From contig NZ_CP019285.1 of NCBI RefSeq assembly GCF_000226975.2, positions 3,038,001 through 3,102,000 of the forward strand: a stretch of 64,000 nucleotides of DNA, written 5' to 3'. Every line of letters starts with the position of its first letter. The first letter of the stretch is position 1. This document shows, in pieces, positions 55,322 to 64,000 of the stretch. Under the pieces are notes generated by a model. That model was not told the origin of the DNA. It saw nothing but the letters and a program-made list of their open reading frames with translations, and ran no database searches. Position numbers and translations under genes: made by a program. The DNA comes from Halobiforma lacisalsi AJ5 (lineage in GTDB: Archaea; Halobacteriota; Halobacteria; Halobacteriales; Natrialbaceae).

Positions 55322-56369
55322 CCCTCGTGACGTCGAGGCGGCGACCGACGTGGCGGAGCCGATCGAGTACTTCCTCGACGACCAGCGGTACCACGGCAAG
55401 AGCGAACGCACCCTCGAGGCCTACGACCGGGTACTCCACCAGTTCGAGGAGTTTCTCCGGGAGCGGTTCGACGACGTTGACGGGGTACGCGACGCCGAGA
55501 GGCGGGAGTGTATGGCCTGGATCCACTCGCTGCGCGGGGAGTTCGAGCCCAGCACGATCGCGACCTACGCGTCCTATCTCAACCGGTTCTACGACTACAT
55601 GAATCGCGTCGGCGTCTTCGATGACAACCCGATGGCGCTTGTCATGGAGGAGATGTCCGAATCCATCGACACGGATCCAACACGACGCGACGTCTCCGTG
55701 CCGGAAATGCGGTCGTTCGTCGGCTCGATCACTCACCCGCTCGAGCGAGCGGTCGTCGTCACCCTGCTGAAAACGGGGATGCGCGTCGGCGAACTCTGTA
55801 ACCTGGATCTGCGGGACCTACGGCTCGACAGCGGGACTGTGGAACTGGATCTCGAGTGGACCCCGCGGGTCCAACTGGATCGGCGCCCCGACTCGCTGTT
55901 CGTCTCGGCCGATCCTTCCCGGGGAACGACCATTAACGGTGAGGAGCGGACGGCCTCGAACAAGCGAAAGCGTGATACGGTGGTCCCGGTCGACGCCGAA
56001 CTCCGGCGCGTGCTGCTCGAGTGGCTGGCGATTCGACCGGATCCGATCTCGGAGGCCCGGCCGCTGTTCCTCGATACCGGCGACTCGTGGGGACAGCGTC
56101 TCGAGCCATCCGACGTGCGCTATATCGTCAAAAAACACGCCGAGGACCGGGGCTGGTACCGGAAAGGCGGCGGGACGACCGAGAACGTCACGCCCCATTA
56201 CTTCCGGCACTTCTTCACTACCCATCTGCGGGACCGGACCGGGGATCGCGGTATCGTCCAATACCTCCGCGGAGACGTCGCGAGCGACGTGATCGACACC
56301 TACACCCACAACTGGGGTGATCGAGTCCGGGAGACGTACCTCGAGCACATCTACGCCGTGACTAGCTGA
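55311..56369 (+). CDS. Tyrosine recombinase/integrase (XerC/D-like)
   Basis: 352 residues from the ATG at 55311, which overlaps the DUF5805-like gene. The N-terminal SAM-like core-binding domain spans about 12-100 (SERTLEAYDRVLHQFEEFLRERF). The catalytic domain has R158 in TGMRVGELCNLDL, H296 and R299 in PHYFRHFFTTHL, and the nucleophile Y331 in IDTYTH. All key catalytic residues I can place are present. It could be the integrase of the degenerate island to its right or a resident chromosomal recombinase; no attachment site is seen next to it. Confidence 0.9.
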   Translation: MATDPRDVEAATDVAEPIEYFLDDQRYHGKSERTLEAYDRVLHQFEEFLRERFDDVDGVRDAERRECMAWIHSLRGEFEPSTIATYASYLNRFYDYMNRVGVFDDNPMALVMEEMSESIDTDPTRRDVSVPEMRSFVGSITHPLERAVVVTLLKTGMRVGELCNLDLRDLRLDSGTVELDLEWTPRVQLDRRPDSLFVSADPSRGTTINGEERTASNKRKRDTVVPVDAELRRVLLEWLAIRPDPISEARPLFLDTGDSWGQRLEPSDVRYIVKKHAEDRGWYRKGGGTTENVTPHYFRHFFTTHLRDRTGDRGIVQYLRGDVASDVIDTYTHNWGDRVRETYLEHIYAVTS

Positions 56370-56613
56370 GATTCGAGCGTCGTTTCTGGTTCTCTCCGGT
56401 GGCTCATCCACATCTTTGGAGAGTAGTCACTATCTTTGTACTAAATAATGTTGTCCCAAATCGTTCTAATAAATCCTATATCGCTATATTGAATGACCTC
56501 AGAGCTAATGGAGATACCTCTATGACAAGCACAGCTTTATTCCAGTGAGAGAGCACCCGAACCGGATGTTTAGACCGTATTGTCCGCTACCTGATACTGG
56601 TAGGTGACAGATT

Positions 56614-57084
56614 CTAGAAAGAATCGAGGCTTCGTTGGTCGTCCGTGACGCCTTTCCGACCGCCGCCACGAATCGACCTTGGATCAACGATCTCCCCAGA
56701 TTCGAGGCAGCGTTCGATCCACTCGGCACGCTGACCGCCGTCCTCAAGATGATCGTACGGGTAGTGGGTGTCACCTTCAGTCAACCGATCAGTGACGACG
56801 CGAAGGGTTCGACGAAACATATCGTTCGTGTCCTGGTTGAGCAGCGAGGGATCGGCCAGCACCCAAACATCACCGTTCCACTCGAGATTGCGGCGATCGA
56901 CATCGACTGACTTGGCGAGGTCGACTATGTCAACGTCGGTCGGTGGGTTCGCGTCTGTCTCTGGTTGCTCGAGGCCGCCTGCAGCGAGCTGCCGCCAGTC
57001 ATCAGCGAACTCATGACACCACTCTCGGCGCGTGCATGAAGCGTGCTCGAAGGAAACGAGGCAACCAGAACAGCGAATTGGGAA
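56614..57084 (-). pseudogene. Remnant of a Cys-rich accessory gene lacking a start
   Basis: A continuous frame of about 157 codons runs from a TGA near 57085 to a stop at 56614. The upstream end reads FPIRCSGCLVSFEHASC then TRREWCHEFADDWRQLAAGGLEQP. The downstream end reads NLEWNGDVWVLADPS and TQD-like tail residues ending DDQRSLDSF. There is no ATG before the Cys-rich part; the first in-frame GTG is at 56862. CxxC plus CxxxxxxC spacing suggests a zinc site. It is either a truncated gene or one with an unusual start. Family not recognised. Confidence 0.45.
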
Positions 57085-57139
57085 ATAAGACTTTAAATTT
57101 CATTTTATAAATATAATAGTGTTGGAGAATGTGTGGTGG

Positions 57140-57424
57140 CTAGTAATAACCCATGAATATGGAAATTAGCCCGATGATAGTAATAATAACCGTTACAGTG
57201 GGAAATATTGTCGCACACTCATTGAGTCCACCATCTGGAGAATAAATAAGAACCCCCCATTCAAAATCGTGATAAACGAACTCCTCTGGTGGCGTTCCTT
57301 CAATACGCCCTACGTCTGTACATTCGGACAGAGGAATATCGGGAAACCGGACTGCTGTGAGTACCATTCCTCCTATCGATAGTAAAAGAAGGATACTTCC
57401 AGTGGTTGACCACCAGTTACTCAT
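57140..57424 (-). CDS. Small AT-rich two-helix membrane protein
   Basis: 94 residues with hydrophobic helices at about 7-24 and 72-92 (TVTVIITIIGLISIFMGYY) and an extracytoplasmic-type loop with two Cys (ECTDVG and ECATIF) that could pair. Codon usage is AT-rich, unlike the core genome, indicating transfer. It starts 80 bases downstream of the split protease gene on the same strand, so the two may have formed one transcription unit. Family unknown. Confidence 0.55.
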   Translation of the reverse strand: MSNWWSTTGSILLLLSIGGMVLTAVRFPDIPLSECTDVGRIEGTPPEEFVYHDFEWGVLIYSPDGGLNECATIFPTVTVIITIIGLISIFMGYY

Positions 57425-57504
57425 GTAATAAGATAGCGGGTCTGGGGCCTTATTTTTGGTGTTTTTGACATTTGGGCAACCTGAGTTAGTTAGAATTTTC
57501 AGAG

Positions 57505-58619
57505 TTAGTCATCGTACTGATCTCCAAAAGTAATATTGAATTCATCCATTATACTTGTGAATAGGATCCCTCTCGCGTTCCCTGTTACTGTTGCACCACG
57601 ATGGAGTCCAGCTAGGTAAAATGGGTACGGGTCATCTCCATCAATATGGTAGTGGGGGCCTCCTGAGTCACCTTCATCACGGTCGGCTGTTGTTGTGAAG
57701 TAATCATTACTTGCAGAAACATTAGATATGGTTCCCGCAACATGTCCTGTAGCAATTCCAAGTTTACTTAGCCCCTCTTCCCCCTCATTATCTTGAATCC
57801 AGTCATGGTGAAGATACCCTTCAACTGGATTGGAATATGTGTCTCCCTCTCCATCTGACATTTCATCGGTTACGTCGACATCATCAAGCTGGACCGTAGC
57901 AGCATCCATTCGGGTCCCAAAATAGGGGTTGCTACTATATGATATTTTGTCACTTTCGCCGGCTTCGAAATTCCTTGTGGGCTGCCCAAATACTCGACCC
58001 TCACCTGCATCAAAACAATGTGCAGCAGTAATATATACATCTTCTTCTAAGTCTTCATCGTAAACTCCGATACAGCCTGTACATCCTCCCCAATCATCGC
58101 TATCATCGTAATCCGGATCATCAACCTGTGCAACCTCAATCTGTGTTGCACCAGGAAGTGGTCGATAGTAACTCCCACCGTAGTCTGGCGAGATCTCACC
58201 TCCCTCAAGCATATCTGTTTCTGCAAACCCAGATTCTTCTTCAATAATTACAGGAACCTCACGCTGTTTGGTTATTGTTTTTGTACTGTCTTCTATCCCA
58301 TATTCCAATTTTACAGAAATTTGATCAGGGACATACTGTACAACAGACTCAGTTACATCTGTTTCCTCCGATAACTTTTTTCTTCGTTTCTCGTTGTTTA
58401 TTTGAACAGAGACAACTCGTTCACTATCTTTAGTAGTCACAACAATATCAATACCTTCTGAATCGACTCTCTCAGCATTTAATCGGTTGATTAGCTGTCT
58501 ACCAGCGCGGTATCGGCTTTGGGTATAAACCCATTCATCACGAGGAATTGTGTAGAAATCGGCATCAGCTTTGTCCTCACTTTGAGTCGGGTCACCTTCA
58601 CGGACATATTTTATCCGTG
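57505..58619 (-). pseudogene. Trypsin-like serine protease, 3' fragment (split by IS66)
   Basis: The fragment holds the whole catalytic domain. Counting from the first Met of the open frame that reads in from the IS, His209 lies in TAAHCF, Asp247 in RMDAATV and Ser327 in GDSGGP, the S1 chymotrypsin-type triad. A non-catalytic N-terminal region of about 180 residues with an acidic stretch precedes it. Cys188 and Cys191 (GCTGC) could pair with Cys210. AT-rich compared with neighbours. The start it now uses would come from inside the IS end, so no signal peptide is present; with the 5' fragment at 60225-60443 it makes a complete exported protease. Confidence 0.88.
58612..58619. repeat. Left target-site duplication of the IS66 element
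   Basis: tatccgtg, identical to 60225-60232. Eight bases is the standard IS66 duplication. Confidence 0.95.
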
Positions 58620-60224
58620 GTACGTGTTTACCCCGAAGTCTCAACAGCCGGTTCAGTGTGAGCCCGTGATATCATCTCATTGTTGTTGACGACTCGGCGA
58701 AGTTCTTCGTAGGGATTGCGTCCCTGCTGGCGCCATGTCGCCAGCAGGGACAAGATCGTCTCGTGAACGAACATACCTCGATCGTTACGGAGTGTCCCGA
58801 TGATTTTCCGGAGAACGACTGGTTCACGAAGTGCGTTCTCAGCTGCGTTGTTCGTCGGGGAGACCGCTGGCTCACCGACGAAGGTGAGCCAGTGGTCGAT
58901 CCCTCCTTCGATTTTCCCGAGTAGTGTTGCCACTGGTTCGTCGGTTACTGACCGCCCCACGAGCGATCTAAGCCCGTTCTGGCATGAGCGGTGCATCTGT
59001 GCTCTCTCACGAAGACTCGGGTCGGTCTCCAGCCACGACTGGAGACCGACGAACATCTGCTTGAGATACCGGTAAACGGGTTCTGCCTCCTCGTGGTCAC
59101 TAGCAGCGTCTTCAGCTTCTCGGAGAAGATGTGCCCAGCACCGCTGAAGGTTACTGCTGAACGCTGGATACGCCGTCCACCCATCGCAGATGACCGTTCC
59201 CGGGAAGTCCTCGCCGAGGACTTCCGCGGGAACATCACTTCCACGACTCTCCCTTACGGCGTATAGCGTGTGCTCGCTCGTCCGAAACGTCCAAATCCAC
59301 GCCTGCTCACCCTCGCGTTTGATACCGGTTTCGTCAACGTGAACGATCTCTGCTTGCTGAATCTGTCTTCGAATCTGTTCGTATTCGCAGCGACCGGCGC
59401 GCGCAGCGCGCTCGGTCGCGTGCCACGCGGACGCGCCCGAGAGTTCTAATCCATGCAGTTGCTCGAACCGGTCAGCGATTTTCCGGTAGGGGAGGCGGTG
59501 ATCGTACCGAGAAAGTGCTGCTTGAGAGATGACGTTCACCCCGAACTGCCCCTCATCGGGGCAGTCGGGGTGTGTAGCAACGGTTTCTGTTCCACAAGAG
59601 CTGCACTGGTAGTAGTGACGGTTGTACCGGGTGATTTCTGGTGGCTGTGGATCGGGAACCTCCTCGACGAGTCGGGGGCTGACGCCCACCGACTCGTCGA
59701 AGTGTTCGCCACACTCGGGACAACAGTCACAGGTGACATCGATCTCTTTGTCGGGATCTGCTGTTGCACGCCACTCAGGGTCGTGACCGTCCTTCCGTCC
59801 GGGAGTACCGCCATCGGTTCGAACATTCTCGTCTTCGTCGTCCTGCGAGGTCGGGGACTCGTCAGTCCCCGACCGTCGCTTACTGGGCGGTGTATGCGGA
59901 TTTTCGTATTTGCGAAGGCGTGTTTCGAGTTCTTCTATCCGCTCGTCCTTCTGATCGATTTTCTTGTCCTTTCGCTTGTTCTCCCGTTCGAGTTCTTCGA
60001 CTCGTTGCTCAAGTTGGAGAAGCCGAGAAAGGAGCTCTTCTTTGGTGAAATCGTCTGCGTTCACAGACTCCACCAACCAGTAGTGACAGCAGAAGTAACG
60101 GGATGGGCTCCGGTGCGGAGCCCATCCCTGAGAATCGTATCCGAGGTCTGCTGCCTGTTCATATCGCGTCCGTTGAACGCTTCCTACGAGAGAGTACCGA
60201 AATCAGCCCGGGCTAAACACATAC
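58620..60224 (-). mobile_element. IS66-family insertion sequence, apparently intact
   Basis: 1605 bp between perfect 8-bp direct repeats. The terminal inverted repeats are gtacgtgtttaccccg at the left end and gtatgtgtttagcccg read inward from the right end, two mismatches in 16. A single minus-strand transposase fills most of it; the accessory genes found in bacterial IS66 elements are absent, as in other single-gene archaeal members. The perfect duplication and intact gene point to a recent insertion into a serine protease gene. Confidence 0.93.
58628..60076 (-). CDS. IS66-family transposase
   Basis: 482 residues. An N-terminal coiled coil (LQLEQRVEELERENKRKDKK) is followed by a zinc-binding region with CPECGEHF and CSSCGTETV. 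The catalytic DDE residues are D in VHVDETGIK, D in VICDGWTAYP and E in NNAAENALRE. The frame is complete, ending within the left inverted repeat at 58628. The protein catalyses cut-and-paste or replicative movement of its element. Its start is an ATG about 150 bases inside the right end. Confidence 0.93.
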   Translation of the reverse strand: MVESVNADDFTKEELLSRLLQLEQRVEELERENKRKDKKIDQKDERIEELETRLRKYENPHTPPSKRRSGTDESPTSQDDEDENVRTDGGTPGRKDGHDPEWRATADPDKEIDVTCDCCPECGEHFDESVGVSPRLVEEVPDPQPPEITRYNRHYYQCSSCGTETVATHPDCPDEGQFGVNVISQAALSRYDHRLPYRKIADRFEQLHGLELSGASAWHATERAARAGRCEYEQIRRQIQQAEIVHVDETGIKREGEQAWIWTFRTSEHTLYAVRESRGSDVPAEVLGEDFPGTVICDGWTAYPAFSSNLQRCWAHLLREAEDAASDHEEAEPVYRYLKQMFVGLQSWLETDPSLRERAQMHRSCQNGLRSLVGRSVTDEPVATLLGKIEGGIDHWLTFVGEPAVSPTNNAAENALREPVVLRKIIGTLRNDRGMFVHETILSLLATWRQQGRNPYEELRRVVNNNEMISRAHTEPAVETSG

Positions 60225-60232
60225 TATCCGTG
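60225..60232. repeat. Right target-site duplication of the IS66 element
   Basis: tatccgtg, matching 58612-58619. Confidence 0.95.
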
Positions 60233-60443
60233 GAACCTTCTCTTCTGGATCATCGGTGAGGTCAGCTAATGCCTCCTGGCTCAGGAGGGTAACTCCCGTT
60301 GCGGAGATACCTAGACTCGCTAAGTTACTCATGAATCGCCGTTTTCCCATGAGGTGTAAGTCGGTACTGTTCTGTACAGGTGAACTCTGCTCGCTCTCCA
60401 CTTTCTTTCTTGAATTTCTGCGATCGCTGGTATCGTCTTCCAT
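60225..60443 (-). pseudogene. Trypsin-like serine protease, 5' fragment with Tat signal
   Basis: The frame from 60443 reads through MGKRRFMSNLASLGISATG (internal Met at 60350, the more likely start), a Tat-type signal peptide, then SQEALADLTDDPEEKVPRI, where the IS66 target duplication begins. Removing the IS and one duplicate copy joins VPRI in frame to KYVREGDPTQSED of the 3' fragment, restoring a protease of about 410 residues (441 from the first Met). The protein would be exported folded by Tat and act outside the cell. Confidence 0.88.
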
Positions 60444-60547
60444 TGCAAACTATCGTTAGTTCCTGATAATAGAAGAGATTAATCTCTGGGATAATATTCA
60501 TTATATGAATATATTCCCACACCAAGAAATCTCACTTCAGGAGATAT

Positions 60548-61329
60548 TCAAGAGAGTGTTAGCAGCGTACCCTCGGCTTCATGTTTTGAATACCAGTCTC
60601 TCGCCCACGTAACTGCGGCCCTATCCTCAGAATCAATGACGCCACGAACAACACCAATATCGTCGTGAATAACGACAAGAACATGTTCGACAGGTTCTGT
60701 GATCACGACGACCCCCATTGGGATTTTACCAGAGTACGAATAGGCGTCGAAATTCCCGGTGTTGATGAGGGTTTTGAATTTGTCACTGAGTTTCGTTTGT
60801 ATGTGTTCAGTCGCCTCTCTTCCGAAGACAAACTCAGCATCCAGTCGGTTCACTCTCGTCTGAGTCAAATACGTCTCAACCATAGGCGAGAAAATAGTCG
60901 GCACGACACCACTAATCTTGGTCGCCTCAGAGACTTGTTCTTCAAGATATTCGTACACACGATCTGGTCTTGTCTCCCCGATTACAAGTGTCGTTGCATC
61001 ACGAGCGACGGACGGATCAAGAACCGTTCCAATCTCCTGTCTTGTTTTGAGTAATCGCTTCGATTCTGCAAATGTCCGGACGATTTCATTGGTTCGCTTA
61101 TACTGTGTATAGATGATTTCGCCAAACGTTGTCGGTGCATACATACCATCCTGTTTTTTGACTAGATCGTGATCTTCGAGTTGTTTGAGCCACGGTAAAC
61201 CGTCGACTGTGAGGCGTCTACCTCGTCGACCAGTTGGTTTTGATAAGCCGGGCCATCGATGAGTCGTTTGAATATCGACGACCGTTTGTGGAGGACCATG
61301 TAGGCGGCGTGCGCTTTCTCCGTATCCAT
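60548..61329 (-). pseudogene. FilR1-domain winged-helix transcriptional regulator, frameshifted
   Basis: The gene starts at the ATG at 61329 (MDTEKAHAAYMVLHKRSS) and encodes a winged helix (DGPAYQNQLVDEVDASQSTVYRG). Near 61190 one base is missing after cgtgg; the other frame continues LKQLEDHDLVKKQDG, then MYAPTTFGEIIYTQYKRTNE and a C-terminal sensor domain (IPMGVVVITEPVEHVLVVIHDDIGVVRGV, quoted in part) typical of FilR1/DUF1724 regulators. The C-terminal part is open from 61144 and could be made alone without DNA binding. Effector and target are unknown. Confidence 0.82.
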
Positions 61330-61578
61330 AATTCTATGTATTGTGAAAATTCACTTATAGCTACTGGAGATAACGATAAGAGATAACTAACACAGTGGTA
61401 TTCAATATGGCATAGTCAAGCCAGATAACGTACGACATTCGCACTCTGTGTGCATAATCAACAGGTGAAGCGACGGAAAAGAAACCACGTGTTGTCGAAT
61501 ACCCAATCGATAGTAATGAGTTATACTTTCACTCCGGTAGCGTATACTTTTTATTCGAACTCAGGAAAGTATGGGGTA

Positions 61579-63192
61579 ATGACAAACAGGTTCCCGGAAC
61601 AAAACACCTCTCTGTCTACTGAATCCGTCTCTGGTGATGCTGATTCGTGGGAGGAACGGAATCGTAATCTTCTCGGCTCGATTGACCTAGATAACATTTC
61701 CCGAGAGCCTGGAGAAAACCCGTATAATAGTTTCTACTCTGCTGATCCAGTTGATCCAAAACACTCTACCCATCGAGCTGCTCTCATCACCGCCCACGAA
61801 ATTATCGACGATCTCAACGATGAGATCGACGTGGCCAATGCCGTGACGAACGCGAATATTCCACTCGAGAAATTCAACGATCCCTACTGGGATGACCACC
61901 CAGAAATCTACGAGTTCGAGGTAATGCGCCGGTCGTTCATCTACGCCGAACTCCGAGGAATCCGTTATCACCAGGATCTCGCGGACTTCCTCGAGCGCAA
62001 CCCCACGATCGCGTTCACACTGGGCTTCGAACCGGACTTCGGTGACGAAAACGAGTATCCTGCCCTCAAGGTGTATCACACGCCAGAGACGCCTCATCAG
62101 ACGACGATCACCCGGTGTGCGAATCGTCGATTCCTCGCTCGAGCGGAGAAGTTCATCACGGACGTCGCCGACGAGGTCGAAGCCTACTGGCATCGACACA
62201 CCCACCTCGTCGAGATGCATGAGCTGTGGAGCGAGAACGATGACGTGAATCCCGGCGAGTCGGAGGAAAAACTCGACCCAGATGGTCTCACGAAAGAGCA
62301 GATCCGCCGGCTCGTGAACGAGTTGATGCGCCACGTCTGTCCGAATATTAGCTTCCAACGCGGGAAGAGCAAGGAGATCCGCAAAAACCTCTTTCTCGAG
62401 GTGATCGCCCACTGCGGGCTGACGAACTCGAGTGTCTACGGTGGCGGCGACGTCTTCGATATCTACGCTTGCCCCGAGGACGGCGAACTGCCCCACGGCA
62501 AGACCTTCTTCGACCACATGAAGGGGCTACGTCTCGAGGAGATGCTCGAGATGTTCGACGCCGCAATCGAAAGTATGGTCGGCGGGGCACAGGATATCGG
62601 CCTCTACGACCGGCCCGTCGACATTGCAATCGACGTGACGACCGTCGAGTACACCGGTATCGGGAAGACGTTCAGCTTCGAAACGATCGCCGATCCCGAC
62701 AACGATGACTGGGGCGCTCGCGAGCGGTCGGAAGTGAAAGAGGCGATCGAAGAGTGGGACCTCGAGCCGATCGTCGGCGAGGACCCAGCGGACATCAAGC
62801 ACGCGAACTTCGACGACCCAGATAAACGGGCTGCTGCCAAGCGCGTACGGGACTGTGTGCAGTGGGTGAACGGCACGAAAAAGCAAGACGAGGATATCGA
62901 ATACGGCTTCCAGTTCGCCGCTGCGGCATTCGCTGAGCATACCTGTCCGATGATCTACGGGGTGGAGCCGATCGACAGTCGGAGTGGAGAGGAGCTAGCC
63001 AACCACGTCAGTCAGTTCGTCGAGCGAGCGCAGGACCTCGTGGTAGTGGATACGGTGTACATGGACGCCGCCTACGGGCGGTGTTCAGAAGTCCACAACC
63101 AGTTGTCTCGGGATGGAGTTCGCTGGTGAGCCGCTCATCAAGTTCGAGGTGTTCGTGGCCGCCGTAGCGAACTTCATGCGGCCAGTCGACTG
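61579..63192 (+). pseudogene. Large DDE-type transposase with internal deletion (family unassigned)
   Basis: The first 516 codons are open from the ATG at 61579: RRSFIYAELRGIRYHQDLADF (N-terminal transposase domain), a long helical region, IAIDVTTVEYTGIGKTFSFE (first catalytic Asp) and VVVDTVYMDAAYG (second Asp). The frame then ends DGVRW at 63129. Just beyond, another frame reads GEPLIKFEVFVAAVANFMRPVD and stops at 63192, which looks like the normal C-terminus. The stretch between, expected to hold the third catalytic residue, is missing. The element is inactive. No terminal inverted repeats or target duplication could be matched, so its limits are unknown. An earlier Met at 61516 is possible. 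Confidence 0.75.
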
Positions 63193-63202
63193 AACTGGCC
63201 GC
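63178..63202. repeat. Perfect 9-bp stem hairpin at the transposase end
   Basis: gcggccagt and actggccgc flank a 7-base loop that contains the stop codon of the transposase's C-terminal remnant. It may limit read-through into the chromosome or be part of the element's end. Confidence 0.6.
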
Positions 63203-63508
63203 CGTTTCGGGTTCGAAATCCGATAGTGGCGACACTATTCTGTGATTCAGTTTTCGCCGTTTTCTTATCAGATTCGACTAGATAGCTGATTCTAGTTTTC
63301 TGAGAGGCCATGTTTTCACCCGGATTGGCCCCGATAGAACTTTTGTTCACTGTTAGCTGTGCTTGGAGGAACCCGTTTCTCGATTAGCTGACCTCAGTTT
63401 GGGCGATCGAATCGAAGGCAAATCTCGGGGTCGTAACACGGCTCGAGCGGGAAAACGACGGGGAGACGTAATCGGGGCTGTCGATCGGCTACTCCCGGGA
63501 CCTCGGAC
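63193..63508. other. Gap between the transposase remnant and the last gene
   Basis: 316 bp, AT-rich at the left and GC-rich at the right. No gene is recognised. A T-arm-like sequence at 63207-63223 is not accompanied by the rest of a tRNA. Confidence 0.4.
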
Positions 63509-64000
63509 TCACTCCTGAACCGCCAGCTCCGTCTCGAGGTCCGGGCCGTTCAGTAGCGAGCGAACGGCGGCGGTCGCCCTCGAAACTTCGGGCGGACTCT
63601 CGAGCAATACCGTCTCGCTGGGGAACAGTTGCTCTCCCAGCAACAGGCCGTGTTCGCGGGCCGTCGATCCGGTGACGGTAAGATACACACCGAGGCCCGT
63701 CTCGGCGATGGCGGCCTCTTCTTCCTGGCCTTCCTCGGGGTAACGGAACTCGACTCCCTCGAGCGCGCGCGTTCCGAGCACCGCGCGAACCAGCCGTTCG
63801 TACCGGGGTTCGATACATAGCGGGCCTTCGTAGGACTCGAGGAACTCGCGGTCGAGAGCGCCGGAAGAGGGTGCGACGTCGGGCGTCGCCATCAAGGTGT
63901 GGTAGACGGTGTCCCCGAGCCCGGTCACGACGCGGACGTCGCTCTCCGCGGGGTCGATTCGGGCGTTCACGTCCTCGATCCGACCGACGGGATCGGGACG
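63509..64000 (-). CDS. Unidentified conserved-looking protein, partial at the window edge
   Basis: 163 codons are visible and the frame is open to the window edge, so the N-terminus is missing. Segments include VVTGLGDTVYHTLMATPDVAP, LDREFLESYEGPLCIEPRYERLVRAVLGTRALEGVEF and a C-terminal LLLGEQLFPSETVLLESPPEV (quoted in parts). The pattern is acidic alpha/beta, normal GC content for the core genome, with no catalytic motif I recognise. A GTG at 63970 is a less likely start. It marks the return to core DNA right of the island. Confidence 0.7.
   Translation of the reverse strand, partial: RPDPVGRIEDVNARIDPAESDVRVVTGLGDTVYHTLMATPDVAPSSGALDREFLESYEGPLCIEPRYERLVRAVLGTRALEGVEFRYPEEGQEEEAAIAETGLGVYLTVTGSTAREHGLLLGEQLFPSETVLLESPPEVSRATAAVRSLLNGPDLETELAVQE

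Noticed and set aside
58628-58644. Overlap of the IS66 transposase with the protease frame
   Set aside because: The apparent protease start lies inside the IS inverted repeat; it is a by-product of the insertion, not a natural overlap.
63207-63223. tRNA T-arm-like sequence (tcggg-ttcgaaa-tccga)
   Set aside because: No matching acceptor, D-arm or anticodon arm lies within 75 bases upstream; the preceding DNA is the transposase hairpin.

Overview
This window is a high-GC stretch of haloarchaeal chromosome. The proteins are strongly acidic. Exported proteins carry Tat signals and lipoboxes or a PGF-CTERM-type tail. Diagnostic archaeal genes are present: Orc1/Cdc6, CetZ, GatE, SRP19, Gar1, a TrmB regulator, an F420-type oxidoreductase and a presenilin-type protease. 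The gene set fits Natrialbales (Natrinema/Haloterrigena-like), but the genus is an inference.

Layout. 1-1.2 kb: end of a universal stress protein and an MscS channel. 1.4-9.7 kb: a carbohydrate locus made of a TrmB regulator, a binding protein, two permeases, an ATPase, a Gfo/Idh/MocA dehydrogenase and a sugar isomerase/epimerase-like protein. 9.7-18.7 kb: a HalOD1 protein, photolyase, PAP2 phosphatase, a family-5 binding protein whose lobes appear circularly permuted, CetZ, a luciferase-like oxidoreductase, a small zinc ribbon and MptE. 19.1-22.2 kb: orc1/cdc6 followed by a non-coding replication-origin region. That region has four matching ORB-like repeats, an AT-rich tract and a decayed IS1595/ISH4-type element inserted beside one repeat. 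22.2-53.1 kb: ordinary core genome with TrmJ, HEAT-repeat protein, EamA transporter, Lrp/AsnC regulator, GatE, the BtuD/BtuC/BtuF-type importer, SRP19-Gar1, presenilin-like protease, manganese catalase, CysS, two related sensor histidine kinases, BolA, a YdbS/YdbT-like pair, fumarase and an aldehyde:ferredoxin oxidoreductase.

53.1-63.2 kb is an accessory region. It contains a 1.1-kb gene-free stretch, a DUF5805-like gene translationally coupled to a tyrosine integrase, and then lower-GC DNA rich in broken genes. The clearest event is an intact 1605-bp IS66 element with a perfect 8-bp target duplication that splits a Tat-exported trypsin-like protease; removing the element restores one reading frame. 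Next to it lie a FilR1-type regulator killed by a one-base frameshift and an internally deleted large transposase. The window ends inside an unidentified gene.

The strongest points for follow-up are the origin and the insertion within it, the permuted binding protein, and the protease/IS66 locus. I saw no rRNA, tRNA or CRISPR array. Nothing here is clearly a new multi-gene defence or metabolic system.
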